DNA of 64,000 nt from Pseudomonas sp. MWU13-2105. Lineage in GTDB: Bacteria; Pseudomonadota; Gammaproteobacteria; Pseudomonadales; Pseudomonadaceae. How positions within the stretch are numbered: position 1 is the first letter of the stretch; every line of letters starts with the position of its first letter. Below, piece after piece: positions 1 to 8,768 of this stretch. Made by a program: the position numbers and the translations under genes. Where the stretch lies: contig NZ_JALLIY010000009.1 in the NCBI RefSeq assembly GCF_023242315.1, positions 186,001 to 250,000 of the forward strand. Direction: 5' to 3'. The notes beneath the pieces were generated by a model that was not told where the DNA came from, searched no databases, and saw only the letters and a program-made list of their open reading frames with translations.

Positions 1-153
1 GAAAACGAACTGCGTTCGCCGAGCGAGATCGCCAAGCGTATCCGCCAGTTGGAAGAGAAGATGTACCAGTTGGCCCGCGACCTGGAGTTCGAGGCGGCGG
101 CGCAGATGCGCGACGAGGTCGCCAAGCTGCGCGAGCGTTTATTGACCGTGTAG
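1..153 (+). CDS. uvrB: UvrABC excision nuclease subunit B, C-terminal end (partial)
   Basis: Frame 1 is open from the window edge to a TAG at 151-153 and gives 50 residues. They form the UVR domain that ends UvrB: the IRQLEEKMYQLARDLEFEAA type helical hairpin followed by a basic helix and LRERLLTV. In nucleotide excision repair this domain contacts UvrC, and UvrB is the damage-verifying ATPase that UvrA loads. Only the tail is present, so the ATPase motifs cannot be checked. UvrC carries the same motif but in mid-protein; here the protein stops right after it, as in UvrB. Confidence 0.88.
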   Translation, partial: ENELRSPSEIAKRIRQLEEKMYQLARDLEFEAAAQMRDEVAKLRERLLTV

Positions 154-175
154 ATCAGGAGCACACCAAAAACCC

Positions 176-196
176 TGTGGGAGCGGAGCTCCCACA
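176..196. repeat. REP-like hairpin after uvrB
   Basis: TGTGGGAGC, a GGA loop and GCTCCCACA form a perfect 9-bp stem in the gap between the convergent uvrB and TauE/SafE genes. The core matches the GTGGGAGCGGAGC repeats found elsewhere in the window (for example 31395-31467), so it is probably a solitary REP element. It may act as a weak terminator for either gene, although no T tract follows. Confidence 0.7.
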
Positions 197-225
197 AAGG
201 CTGGGTCTACACCCCGGGAATCGGG

Positions 226-1035
226 TCAGTTCAGTAACATCGCCAACAGCACCAACGCCAGTAAGCCGATGTAGATCCTGGCATGCGAGCGATCCGGAAT
301 GCGCCCGATCAACGGCGTCGCCAGGCGCATCCCAGCCAGCGATCCAAGCATCAGCAGCGCGAACGCCAGCAGATCCACATACCCGGCAAACCAGGGCCCC
401 AGCCCCCGCGGACGAAACCCGGCCAGCGCGACATAGGTCAGGGTCCCCACCACCGCCACCGGCACGCTCAGCGGATTGGCCATGGCCGTCGCCAGGCTCA
501 TGCTCAGGCCGCTGCGTCGCAACAGCGGTACCGTCATGACGCTGCCACCGACACCGAGAAAGGTCGCCACGGCACCGATCAGCAGGCCACCGCCCACCGT
601 GACCGAGGGCTTGAGCGGCTGCGCCGACAGCGTCGCGCCAGGCTGCATGAACCCGCGACGCGCCAGGCAATCGACAATGGTCAACGCCAGGTAGACGACA
701 AAGGCCCAGCGCACCGCTTCACTGCTGACCAGGCTCGCCAGCACCGCCCCCACCACTGAACCGAGGCCGATAAACCCTGCCAGTGGCCAGATATAGGCAC
801 GCCGCAGATTACCGGCACGCCGGTGCTTGCCCGTGGCGATCAGGGCATTGACGATCATCACGCAGGTCGAGGTCGCCACGGCGATCTGCATCGCCACGGT
901 GCTGATTGCCGGGTCCTGGCTACCGCTCAGGGTCCAGTACAACAACGGCACCACCACGAAACCGCCACCAAAACCGAACAGCACGCTGGTCATCCCAGCC
1001 AGCCCGCCAAACACTGCCAGCAGCCCATAAAGCAT
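226..1035 (-). CDS. TauE/SafE family sulfite/anion exporter
   Basis: This 269-residue protein is almost entirely hydrophobic, with about eight membrane segments in two homologous halves. Each half has the family's glycine-rich signature (FGFGGGFVVVPLL near the start, FLGVGGSVMTVPLL in the middle). The family exports sulfite, sulfoacetate or related anions across the inner membrane, but the substrate here cannot be read from sequence. The frame also has a GTG at 1038; I chose ATG at 1035 because AAAGGA lies about 9 bases upstream. It is divergent from the AraC gene at 1146, which is therefore its likely regulator. Confidence 0.88.
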   Translation of the reverse strand: MLYGLLAVFGGLAGMTSVLFGFGGGFVVVPLLYWTLSGSQDPAISTVAMQIAVATSTCVMIVNALIATGKHRRAGNLRRAYIWPLAGFIGLGSVVGAVLASLVSSEAVRWAFVVYLALTIVDCLARRGFMQPGATLSAQPLKPSVTVGGGLLIGAVATFLGVGGSVMTVPLLRRSGLSMSLATAMANPLSVPVAVVGTLTYVALAGFRPRGLGPWFAGYVDLLAFALLMLGSLAGMRLATPLIGRIPDRSHARIYIGLLALVLLAMLLN

Positions 1036-1145
1036 CACGTCGGGTCCTTTCAGGAAAAGAGAAGCCCAACCTTAAGTAGCTGACACTTGGCGTGCTTGCG
1101 CAAGTCCGTCAATACTGTTTGCGTTTCGGCCAGATAAATACCGTC

Positions 1146-1922
1146 ATGCGCAACACTTCCCTCGCCCTGTTCGATCACCTGCCCCGGGCCGTAATCGCCA
1201 TCGGCACCGATTACCCTCACGGGCACCTGCTGGCCCGCCATCAGCACCGCCGGGCGCAATTACTCTATGGCGCCACGGGAGTGATGCATGTACTCACCGA
1301 TGGCGGCAACTGGATCGTTCCGCCGCAGCGCGCGGTGTGGATTCCCCCGGCTGTGCCCCATCAGGTGCTGATGCTCGGTGTCAGCACCCGCAGCCTGTAC
1401 ATCGACCCCGACGCCGCCGGCCAGATGAGCCAGGCCTGCCAGGTACTGGCAGTCTCGGCCCTGCTACGGCAGCTACTGATCGCCGCCGTCGACATGCCGG
1501 CGGACTACGACGAACAGGGCCGCGACGGTGCGCTGATCACCCTGTTGCTACATGAACTGGCCACTGCCAACAGCTTGCCGTTGCATATCCCGCTGCCCCA
1601 GGACCGGCGCCTGCTGCCGCTGTGCCAGGCCTTCGTCGAGCAGCCGGATATCCGCCAGTCGCCCCTGGCCTGGGCGGACCGCCTGTACCTGAGCCTGCGC
1701 AGCTTCGGGCGATTGTTCCAGGAACAGACGGCCCTGAGCTTTTCCCAATGGCGGCAACGGGTCTGCGTGGTCCTGGCCCTGGCCCGGCTGAGCCAGGGCG
1801 AATCGGTCACGCGGATTGCCCTGGACTTCGGCTACCAGAGCCCGGCGGCATTTTCGACCATGTTCCGTCGAGTTCTCGGGCGATCTCCAAGCAGTTTCCT
1901 GCAGACTTCGGATACCTTATGA
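1146..1922 (+). CDS. AraC-family transcriptional regulator with N-terminal cupin
   Basis: The 258-residue protein has a cupin-like effector domain at about residues 20-110 (HQHRRAQLLY, then WIVPPQRAVWIPPAVPHQV) and two C-terminal helix-turn-helix motifs. The second HTH is clear: VTRIALDFGYQSPAAFSTMFRRVLGRSP. This layout resembles NimR-type regulators that control an adjacent divergent exporter, which fits the TauE/SafE gene 110 bases away. Its stop (1920-1922) lies just before codA, and the frame overlaps a possible upstream codA start at 1919. A start further upstream (1092) is open but would run into the divergent promoter region. Confidence 0.87.
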   Translation: MRNTSLALFDHLPRAVIAIGTDYPHGHLLARHQHRRAQLLYGATGVMHVLTDGGNWIVPPQRAVWIPPAVPHQVLMLGVSTRSLYIDPDAAGQMSQACQVLAVSALLRQLLIAAVDMPADYDEQGRDGALITLLLHELATANSLPLHIPLPQDRRLLPLCQAFVEQPDIRQSPLAWADRLYLSLRSFGRLFQEQTALSFSQWRQRVCVVLALARLSQGESVTRIALDFGYQSPAAFSTMFRRVLGRSPSSFLQTSDTL

Positions 1923-1948
1923 CGACACGTACGACAAGGAACCCGCCC

Positions 1949-3193
1949 ATGCATATCCTCAACGCCAAGCTGCGTCACCGCGAAGGCCTGTATGACCTGC
2001 ACCTGGAACACGCACGGATCGCGAGCATCACTCCGCAAAACGGCCCGTTGAGCGTCGACCCGAACGATCTCGACGCCCGGGGCAACCTGGTGGTCCCGCC
2101 TTTCGTCGAGCCGCATATCCACCTCGACGCCACCCTCACCGCCGGCGAACCGCGCTGGAACATGAGCGGCACCCTGTTCGAAGGCATCGAGTGCTGGGGG
2201 GAACGCAAGGCGACCATCACCCATGACGACACCAAGGCCCGCGCCAAAAAAACCATCCGCAGCCTCGCCGCCCATGGCATCCAGCATGTGCGCACCCATG
2301 TCGATGTCACCGATCCAGAGCTGACCGCGCTCAAGGCCATGCTTGAGGTGCGCGAGGAAAGCCGGCACCTGATCGACCTGCAGATCGTCGCGTTTCCCCA
2401 GGAGGGCATCGAGTCCTATCGCAATGGCCGGGAGCTGATGGTCGAGGCGATCAATCTCGGCGCCGACGTGGTCGGCGGTATCCCGCATTTCGAATACACC
2501 CGCGACCAGGGCGTGTCCTCGGTGAAATTCCTGATGGACCTGGCGGAAAAAACCGGCTGCCTGGTGGATGTGCACTGTGACGAAACCGACGACCCGCACT
2601 CGCGCTTCCTCGAAGTGCTGGCCGAAGAAGCCCGCAGCCGCGATATGGGTTCGCGGGTGACCGCCAGCCACACCACGGCCATGGGTTCCTACGACAATGC
2701 CTACTGCGCCAAGCTGTTCCGCTTGCTGAAGGCCTCGGGGATCAGCTTTGTGTCCTGCCCCACCGAAAGCATTCATTTGCAGGGGCGCTTCGATAACTTT
2801 CCGAAACGCCGGGGCGTGACGCGGGTCAACGAGCTGCTCGATGCCGGGATGAACGTCTGCTTCGGCCAGGACTCGATCGTCGACCCCTGGTATCCGCTGG
2901 GCAACGGCAACATCCTGCGGGTGCTCGAGGCCGGGCTGCATATCTGCCATATGCTCGGTTATCGCAACCTGCAAAGTGCGCTGGACCTGGTCACGGACAA
3001 CAGTGCCAGGGCCATGGCCCTGGGCGAACGCTACGGACTGGAAACCGGGCGCCCGGCCAACCTGCTGATCCTCTCGGCGGACAGCGACTACGAGATGATC
3101 CGCAGCCAAGGCTTGCCGCTGTACTCGATCCGTGGCGGCAAGGTCCTGGTGAAACGCGATCCGGCGCAGTTGCAGTGGCAGGACCCGCTATGA
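1949..3193 (+). CDS. codA: cytosine deaminase (amidohydrolase)
   Basis: CodA hydrolyses cytosine to uracil and ammonia in the cytoplasm. The 414 residues show the amidohydrolase metal set in order: H56-x-H58 (PHIHLDA), H209 in HCDET, a further His in SHTTAMGS, and D308 in FGQDSIVDPW. The length and motif spacing match E. coli CodA (427 residues). Start 1949 has AAGGA nine bases upstream; an in-frame ATG at 1919 overlaps the stop of the AraC gene and is the alternative. No codB permease is present. Related enzymes also deaminate isoguanine, so substrate scope is not fixed. The stop overlaps the start of the next gene. Confidence 0.92.
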   Translation: MHILNAKLRHREGLYDLHLEHARIASITPQNGPLSVDPNDLDARGNLVVPPFVEPHIHLDATLTAGEPRWNMSGTLFEGIECWGERKATITHDDTKARAKKTIRSLAAHGIQHVRTHVDVTDPELTALKAMLEVREESRHLIDLQIVAFPQEGIESYRNGRELMVEAINLGADVVGGIPHFEYTRDQGVSSVKFLMDLAEKTGCLVDVHCDETDDPHSRFLEVLAEEARSRDMGSRVTASHTTAMGSYDNAYCAKLFRLLKASGISFVSCPTESIHLQGRFDNFPKRRGVTRVNELLDAGMNVCFGQDSIVDPWYPLGNGNILRVLEAGLHICHMLGYRNLQSALDLVTDNSARAMALGERYGLETGRPANLLILSADSDYEMIRSQGLPLYSIRGGKVLVKRDPAQLQWQDPL

Positions 3194-4161
3194 AATTCGA
3201 CAAGGCCTATAGCATCAGTCTCGACGAAAAACTGACGATCTACGACGTCCGCGATCTGAATTTCGACGAGACGGTGGAGTTCGATTCAAGCCGGGAAAGC
3301 TTCCAGTGCCCGAACGATGCCTGCCGCGCCGCGTTCGACAGCAACAACCGGCTGACCACCTACAACGCCAGCAACCCACGCTTCAAACGGACTCCGCACT
3401 TCAAGAACATGCCCAGTACCCGGCACCTGGCGGACTGCCCGTACCTGAGCGCGGAAACCGCACCGGGCGTACTAGATCCGGAGCACCCGCTGGACAATAT
3501 CGAAGGCGAACAGAACTTCCCCGTCGAGCTGCTGCTGACCCGCCGGACTTACACGCGCAAGCCAGCGACCGCCAGCGACGCCCGTCCGCCGCGGCCGGCA
3601 GCGGACCCGGCGCCAGCTCTCAGCAGTATCCACGCCGCCGAGGAAGCCAAGGCGCCACCCAATCGCACCAGCGTGTTCGCCCATCCGGTGGAGTGCTTCG
3701 TCTCCAACCACGCCAACAAGGACCTGCTCAAACGCATGCCCCTGACCATTGGCGAACTGACCCTGAACTACAACGCCTTCTTCAAGAAGGTCGAATACTG
3801 CCAGGACCGCGAGGGCCTGATCTACTGGGGCAAGATCAAGGAAATCAAGGACTACAAGACCAGCTTCAGCGTGGTCTTCGACAAACCGCTATGGGCCGAC
3901 AAGAAGCGCTATTCGATCAATGTCTACCTGAGCAAAAGCCTGATCGAAAACTACCGCCAGCGCACGGTGTTCCTCGAAGAGATCAATAGCGTCATCGACC
4001 AGGCTGAAGACCTGTATTGCTTCTTCTACGGTGTCACACCGCAATTGAAACAAGTGCCGAGCAAGAAAAACCCCGACCAGACCTTCAGTGTGTTCAGTTG
4101 TGAGATCGACAACCTGGATCACTTCCTGATTCGCCAAGCGCCAGGACTCGATGCTTCTTGA
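3190..4161 (+). CDS. hypothetical protein with CoiA-like zinc-binding N-terminus
   Basis: This 323-residue cytoplasmic protein starts inside the codA stop (ATGA overlap), so the two are probably translationally coupled. I do not recognise a named family. Residues 35-90 hold CPNDACRAAF, then a basic, histidine-bearing stretch (RFKRTPHFKN) and HLADCPYL. That Cys-x4-Cys...His-x3-Cys pattern is reminiscent of the N-terminal zinc module of CoiA-like competence proteins. A Pro/Ala-rich linker (about 120-160) separates it from a mixed alpha/beta C-terminal half. Why it is coupled to cytosine deaminase is unknown. Confidence 0.75.
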   Translation: MKFDKAYSISLDEKLTIYDVRDLNFDETVEFDSSRESFQCPNDACRAAFDSNNRLTTYNASNPRFKRTPHFKNMPSTRHLADCPYLSAETAPGVLDPEHPLDNIEGEQNFPVELLLTRRTYTRKPATASDARPPRPAADPAPALSSIHAAEEAKAPPNRTSVFAHPVECFVSNHANKDLLKRMPLTIGELTLNYNAFFKKVEYCQDREGLIYWGKIKEIKDYKTSFSVVFDKPLWADKKRYSINVYLSKSLIENYRQRTVFLEEINSVIDQAEDLYCFFYGVTPQLKQVPSKKNPDQTFSVFSCEIDNLDHFLIRQAPGLDAS

Positions 4162-4167
4162 GTCGGC

Positions 4168-4758
4168 TCAGTCGACCGCGCCGGCGCGCGCGGTCGAGGC
4201 ACCGGCCCATTGGTAGGTCTTGTGCGCGGCACAACGGGTATCGCCGGCCACTGAGCGATCAAACACGAACTCGAAGGTCACCGCGCCCTGATAGTCCGTG
4301 CGCACGATCCGATTGACGTCGAGCAGATGCCAGCTGCCATCCTGGCGCATGGCGTCCGGCGAGCGGTATTGGTCACTGGCCCGGACCACGCCCTGCTTAT
4401 TCAAGGTGTCCAGGTGAAAGTTCACATTGGCCTTGTTACCGCCGCCCTGGCCGCTGCTGCGAACAATCCGGTACCTCACCGCACTGACATCGAAGTACGC
4501 CGTATTGCCGGCAGAGGCGAACACCACCCGGGCCTCAAGCTCTCCGCGGAAACGGCCGACCGAGCAGGAGAAATAATCGGTGCGACTGCCCTCCAGCAGT
4601 TCCGCCGGACTGGACTCGACCGCGTCGGTACTGCTGGAGGAAGCCGGTTTCTTATCGCTGGCGGCCGGTTCGGGCACCAGTTGGGCGCAAGCGGGGCCGA
4701 CGCCGCAAACCATCCCGACACACACCAGCGCGCTGAATAACCCTTTAACTGCTCTCAT
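4168..4758 (-). CDS. hypothetical exported protein
   Basis: The 196-residue protein begins with a Sec signal peptide (basic MRAVKG, a hydrophobic stretch, then a probable cleavage at PACA|Q near residue 25). A Ser/Pro-rich linker to about residue 60 leads to a beta-rich domain with two cysteines (YFSCSV and DTRCAAH) that could form a disulfide in the periplasm. I see no catalytic motif and cannot name a family. It converges on the CoiA-like gene with only six bases between the stops. Confidence 0.72.
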   Translation of the reverse strand: MRAVKGLFSALVCVGMVCGVGPACAQLVPEPAASDKKPASSSSTDAVESSPAELLEGSRTDYFSCSVGRFRGELEARVVFASAGNTAYFDVSAVRYRIVRSSGQGGGNKANVNFHLDTLNKQGVVRASDQYRSPDAMRQDGSWHLLDVNRIVRTDYQGAVTFEFVFDRSVAGDTRCAAHKTYQWAGASTARAGAVD

Positions 4759-4944
4759 CGTAAATTCCCTTTAAACGAGTCGGAAATTCGGCGCCGTGGT
4801 CACGGGCCGAACAGGGCAAGGCGCTCGCCAGCCTTCAACCCCGCCAACTCATCAAGCCAAAACCGCCAGGGCCGGACAAGGGCAAAACGGGCCTGTCGAG
4901 GAGGGGCTTTTTCTGCTGATGATGTCGGTATCCTGCCCCGCCCT

Positions 4945-5937
4945 TCAGGATTGACGCCGGGCCGCGCCAAACAGATGGACACTCTGCAACTCGTCCTCCA
5001 GCACCACCAGGCGGATCGGCGCCGTACCGCCCGGCATGCCGACCCGGACTTCGCCGGCCTCGACCCAACCGACCCGCCAGGCGGCACAGGCCACCGCGCT
5101 GGCGCTGGTGCCGGAAGACGCCGTCGGTCCTTCGCCGCGCTCGAACACCCGGGCCTGCAACTGCCCCGGCGCCCGCCGAGTCGCCCATTGCAGATTCACC
5201 CCCGCCGCACAGGGCTCGCCAGTACCGACCGGTGGAGCGAAAGCAATGCGCGTCAAGCCAGGCGCGAGTGCCGGCTCGTTCATCTGCGCGTTGCTCGGCA
5301 GCGACGCCACCTCGTCGACCAGGGTCACACAGTGCGGATTGCCGATGCGCACGAACTGGCTGTGCCGCCAAGCCGCATTCAGGCTCGACAAGGCCGCGAC
5401 ATGGCTCAACGGACAGCCATTCAATTCAGCCTCTCCCACACCCCGGGCCGCCACCGCCGCCGGACCGAACGCCGGCTTTCCCAGGTCCAGCCAGAACCCC
5501 GGCTGCCCCTCGACCCGCGCCGGCTCGACCGAGGTCGCGAGCGGAGACAGGCCTCCCGGCTGATCGTGATGGACCCGCAACAGACAAGCGCCCTGAACCG
5601 GCATCAGGCCCTGCTCGGTCAGTGCCTGGGCGAAAATCGTCAAGCCGTTGCCACTGCGCTCGGCCAGGGTGCCATCGGTATTGATGATCAACAGATCGAA
5701 CGGCGCCTCGCTCTGGAACGGCCCGACCAGCAGGCCATCGGAACGATGCTGTTTGCCCGCGCGCGCAGGCGCCTGCCCTGCCCAGCCACAGAGTGCCTCC
5801 ACCGCATCGAGCGCCCAGGCCTGACGCAGCAGCGCTGCCTGCGCCGCATCGGCCGGCACCTCCAGGCCCAGCCCGCGCACTTCAGCGGGGCTGGCCACGG
5901 CATAGATATTCCCACGTGCGTCGTAAAACGTCGGCAT
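4945..5937 (-). CDS. DapF-fold epimerase-like protein lacking both catalytic cysteines
   Basis: The 330-residue protein follows the diaminopimelate epimerase pattern from end to end: YDARGN at the N-terminus, RSDGLLVG, INTDGTLAERSGNG, RIGNPHC, FERGEGPTASSGTSA and MPGG. In DapF the two acid/base cysteines lie in CGNG and ACGSG. Here those positions are Ser95 and Ser275, so a normal two-cysteine epimerase mechanism is not expected. Members of this superfamily with one altered residue act as isomerases or dehydratases on other substrates. It lies 94 bases downstream of gudD on the same strand and may be part of the glucarate transcript. I chose start 5937 (MPTFYDARGN) over an upstream extension because this is where the family similarity begins. 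Confidence 0.82.
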   Translation of the reverse strand: MPTFYDARGNIYAVASPAEVRGLGLEVPADAAQAALLRQAWALDAVEALCGWAGQAPARAGKQHRSDGLLVGPFQSEAPFDLLIINTDGTLAERSGNGLTIFAQALTEQGLMPVQGACLLRVHHDQPGGLSPLATSVEPARVEGQPGFWLDLGKPAFGPAAVAARGVGEAELNGCPLSHVAALSSLNAAWRHSQFVRIGNPHCVTLVDEVASLPSNAQMNEPALAPGLTRIAFAPPVGTGEPCAAGVNLQWATRRAPGQLQARVFERGEGPTASSGTSASAVACAAWRVGWVEAGEVRVGMPGGTAPIRLVVLEDELQSVHLFGAARRQS

Positions 5938-6031
5938 ACAGCCTCTCTGCAAGCATTCTCTCCAGCCCGCTACTCTACGCGTCAACGGCGAGCAGATCAT
6001 CGCCGTGGCGCGCTGCTGCGCCGAACAGGCT

Positions 6032-7384
6032 TCAGCGCAACAGACAGGGGCGCTTGTTGTTGAACGACCAGCCGGGAATCAGGAACTGCATCGCCACGCT
6101 GTCGTCCCGGGCGCCGAGCCCCATGTTCTTGTAGCACTCATGGGCCTTGGCCAGCGCGTCCATATCCAATTCGATGCCCAACCCCGGCTTTTGCGGGACC
6201 TGGATAAAACCGTCGACAATCTGCAACGGGTCCTTGGTCAGGCCCTGGCCGTCCTGCCAGATCCAGTGGGTATCGATGGCGGTGATCTCACCCGGCGCGG
6301 CGGCGGCCACATGGGTGAACATCGCCAGGGAAATATCGAAGTGATTGTTGGAATGCGAGCCCCAGGTCAGGCCCCATTCATGGCACATCTGCGCGACCCG
6401 GACCGAGCCCTGCATGGTCCAGAAATGCGGGTCGGCCAGGGGGATATCGACGGCATGCAATTGAATCGCATGGCCCATTTCCCGCCAGTCGGTGGCGATC
6501 ATATTGGTCGCTGTCGGCAGGCCCGTGGCCCGGCGGAACTCGGCCATGACTTCACGGCCCGAGTAACCGTTCTCGGCACCGCAAGGGTCCTCGGCGTAGG
6601 CCAGCACATGATGCTGATCACGGCACAGGGCGATGGCTTCCTTGAGCGACCAGGCGCCGTTGGGGTCGAGGGTGATCCGCGCCAGGGGGAAACGCTCGGC
6701 CAGCGCCGTGACCGCCTCGATTTCCGCGGCACCGCTGAGCACGCCGCCCTTGAGCTTGAAGTCATTGAAGCCGTAACGCGCCTGGGCGGCTTCGGCCAGC
6801 CGGACGATGGCCTCGGGGCTCATCGCCTCTTCATGGCGCAGGCGGAACCAGGCGTCATCCGCCTCGGCTTCGTGGCGGTAGGCCAGGTCGGTCTTGCCGC
6901 GATCACCGATATAGAACAGATACCCCAACACCTTCACCGCATTGCGCTGCTGCCCTTCCCCCAGCAGGGCCGCTACCGGCACGCCGAGGAACTGGCCGAG
7001 CAGGTCCAGCAACGCGGCCTCAAGGGCCGTCACCGCATGAATGGTGATCCGCAGGTCGAAGGTCTGCTGGCCGCGTCCGCCGGCATCGCGCTCGGCGAAG
7101 GTACGACGCACCTCGTTGAGCAGCTTCTGGTAGTTACCAATGGACTGCCCCAGCAACAATGCACGGGCATCTTCCAGGGTCGCGCGGATACGCTCGCCGC
7201 CTGGCACTTCACCGACGCCGGTGCGGCCGCTGCTGTCGGTGATGATCACGATATTGCGGGTGAAAAACGGACCATGGGCACCGCTCAGGTTCAGCAGCAT
7301 GCTGTCGTGGCCGGCTACCGGGATGACCTGCAAACTGGTGATGACGGGGGCCTGGCCGGCTGCGTGCAAAGTATTTGTCGTCAT
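6032..7384 (-). CDS. gudD: glucarate dehydratase
   Basis: GudD removes water from D-glucarate (and L-idarate) to give 5-keto-4-deoxyglucarate. The 450 residues match the enolase-superfamily enzyme: N-terminal capping domain, KLKGG (KxK base pair region), metal ligands in LDPNGAWS, AEDPCG and NMIATDW, and the catalytic histidine in GSHSNNHFDIS. Length is typical (about 450). It lies 28 bases downstream of the transporter gene, so the two should be cotranscribed. The next enzymes of the usual pathway (aldolase or dehydratase and semialdehyde dehydrogenase) are not in this window. Confidence 0.95.
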   Translation of the reverse strand: MTTNTLHAAGQAPVITSLQVIPVAGHDSMLLNLSGAHGPFFTRNIVIITDSSGRTGVGEVPGGERIRATLEDARALLLGQSIGNYQKLLNEVRRTFAERDAGGRGQQTFDLRITIHAVTALEAALLDLLGQFLGVPVAALLGEGQQRNAVKVLGYLFYIGDRGKTDLAYRHEAEADDAWFRLRHEEAMSPEAIVRLAEAAQARYGFNDFKLKGGVLSGAAEIEAVTALAERFPLARITLDPNGAWSLKEAIALCRDQHHVLAYAEDPCGAENGYSGREVMAEFRRATGLPTATNMIATDWREMGHAIQLHAVDIPLADPHFWTMQGSVRVAQMCHEWGLTWGSHSNNHFDISLAMFTHVAAAAPGEITAIDTHWIWQDGQGLTKDPLQIVDGFIQVPQKPGLGIELDMDALAKAHECYKNMGLGARDDSVAMQFLIPGWSFNNKRPCLLR

Positions 7385-7412
7385 GATTCGTACCTGTGTT
7401 CAACCGCAGTAT

Positions 7413-8768
7413 TCAATGGGATTTGTTCAGGGCCGGGCTGACCGCTCCCGGCAATGCGTGGCTCGGCTTGGGCTGGGTACGGGCAAAGAACACCAGGATC
7501 GCGGCGATCACCGAGGCCGCCGCCAGGCCGTACAAGCCGCCCTGGATCGAACCGGTGCGCTCCTCCAGCAAGCCGAATGTGGCCGGCGCGACGAAACCGC
7601 CGAGGTTGCCCGTGGAGTTGATCAGGGCAATCACTGCCGCGGCGATGCGCGCATCCAGGTAAGCCTGGGGAATCGGCCAGAACAGCGACGAGGCGGACTT
7701 GAAGCCGATGGCCGCGAAGCACACCGCGACAAAGGCGAAGATCGGCCCGCCGGTGGTGGACATGAACATCCCCAGCGCCGCGATCAGCAATGCCGAGGCG
7801 ACCCAGGCCTGCTGGTGTTTCCACTTGCCCGAGGCCGCCGCGAAGGCATACATGGCGATGATCGAGATCAGCCAGGGAATCGAGTTGAAGAAGCCCACCT
7901 GCAGGTCGCTCATCTGGCCCATCTTCTTGATGATGCTCGGCAACCAGAAGGTCGCGGCGTAGATGGTCAGCTGGATGCAGAAATACAGCACGCAGAACAA
8001 CAGGATCTGACGGTCCTTGAGCAGGCTCCAGATCGACGGCTTGACCGGCATCGAGGCATCGCGCTCGCGCTGCTCGTCTTCGATGACCTGCACCAGCAAC
8101 TGCTGCTCGGCGACGCTGAGCCACTTGGCATCCTTGGGCGTGGAGTCGAGCCAGAACCAGGTGAACCCGCAGAGCACCACCGAGGCCAGGCCCTCGATGA
8201 TGAACATCCACTGCCAGCCGTGCCAGCCAAAGCCTTCGATCTGCAACAGGGCCCCGGACAGCGGGCCGGAGATCAGCGAGGCCACGGCCGAACCGCTGAG
8301 GAAGATGGCGATCGCCTTGCCGCGCTCAATCCCTGGCAGCCAGCGGGTGAAGTAGTAGATCACCCCGGGGAAGAAGCCGGCCTCGGCCACCCCCAGGAGG
8401 AAACGCAGGATATAGAAGTGGGTTTCGTTCTGGACAAAGGCCATGGCCGTGGCCACCAGCCCCCAGGTGAACATGATACGGGTCAGCCAGAGCCGTGCGC
8501 CGACCTTCTGCAAGAGGATGTTGGACGGGACTTCGAACAGTGCATAACCGATAAAGAACAACCCGGCACCGAAACCGTAGGCAGCGGCACCGATTCCCAG
8601 GTCATGTTCCAGGTGCGTGCGCACGAAGCCGATGTTCACCCGGTCGATGTAGTTGACGATAAACATGATGACGAACAGCGGCAGCACATGGCGCTTGACC
8701 TTCGCCACGGCGACGGCCAGCAGGGAATCGCGCTCCGCTGTTGCGGACGGATCTAGGGTGTTGTTCAC
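7413..8768 (-). CDS. gudP: MFS transporter, glucarate/galactarate (GudP) type
   Basis: The 451-residue inner-membrane protein has twelve predicted helices with the anion:cation symporter (ACS) signature: NYIDRVNIGFV in helix 1, WLTRIMFTWGLVATAMAF, and the central loop at about residues 200-230. GudP-type members import D-glucarate by proton symport. The start is GTG at 8768, with GGAG about seven bases upstream. It is the first gene of the gud transcript and faces the FadR-type regulator across an AT-rich intergenic region. The glucarate assignment comes from context; ACS paralogues carry many other sugar acids. Confidence 0.85.
   Translation of the reverse strand: MNNTLDPSATAERDSLLAVAVAKVKRHVLPLFVIMFIVNYIDRVNIGFVRTHLEHDLGIGAAAYGFGAGLFFIGYALFEVPSNILLQKVGARLWLTRIMFTWGLVATAMAFVQNETHFYILRFLLGVAEAGFFPGVIYYFTRWLPGIERGKAIAIFLSGSAVASLISGPLSGALLQIEGFGWHGWQWMFIIEGLASVVLCGFTWFWLDSTPKDAKWLSVAEQQLLVQVIEDEQRERDASMPVKPSIWSLLKDRQILLFCVLYFCIQLTIYAATFWLPSIIKKMGQMSDLQVGFFNSIPWLISIIAMYAFAAASGKWKHQQAWVASALLIAALGMFMSTTGGPIFAFVAVCFAAIGFKSASSLFWPIPQAYLDARIAAAVIALINSTGNLGGFVAPATFGLLEERTGSIQGGLYGLAAASVIAAILVFFARTQPKPSHALPGAVSPALNKSH

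Noticed and set aside
1622..1948. Possible long N-terminal extension of the cytosine deaminase gene
   Set aside because: The extension overlaps the AraC gene in another frame, has no similarity to CodA, and a good ribosome site precedes ATG 1949.
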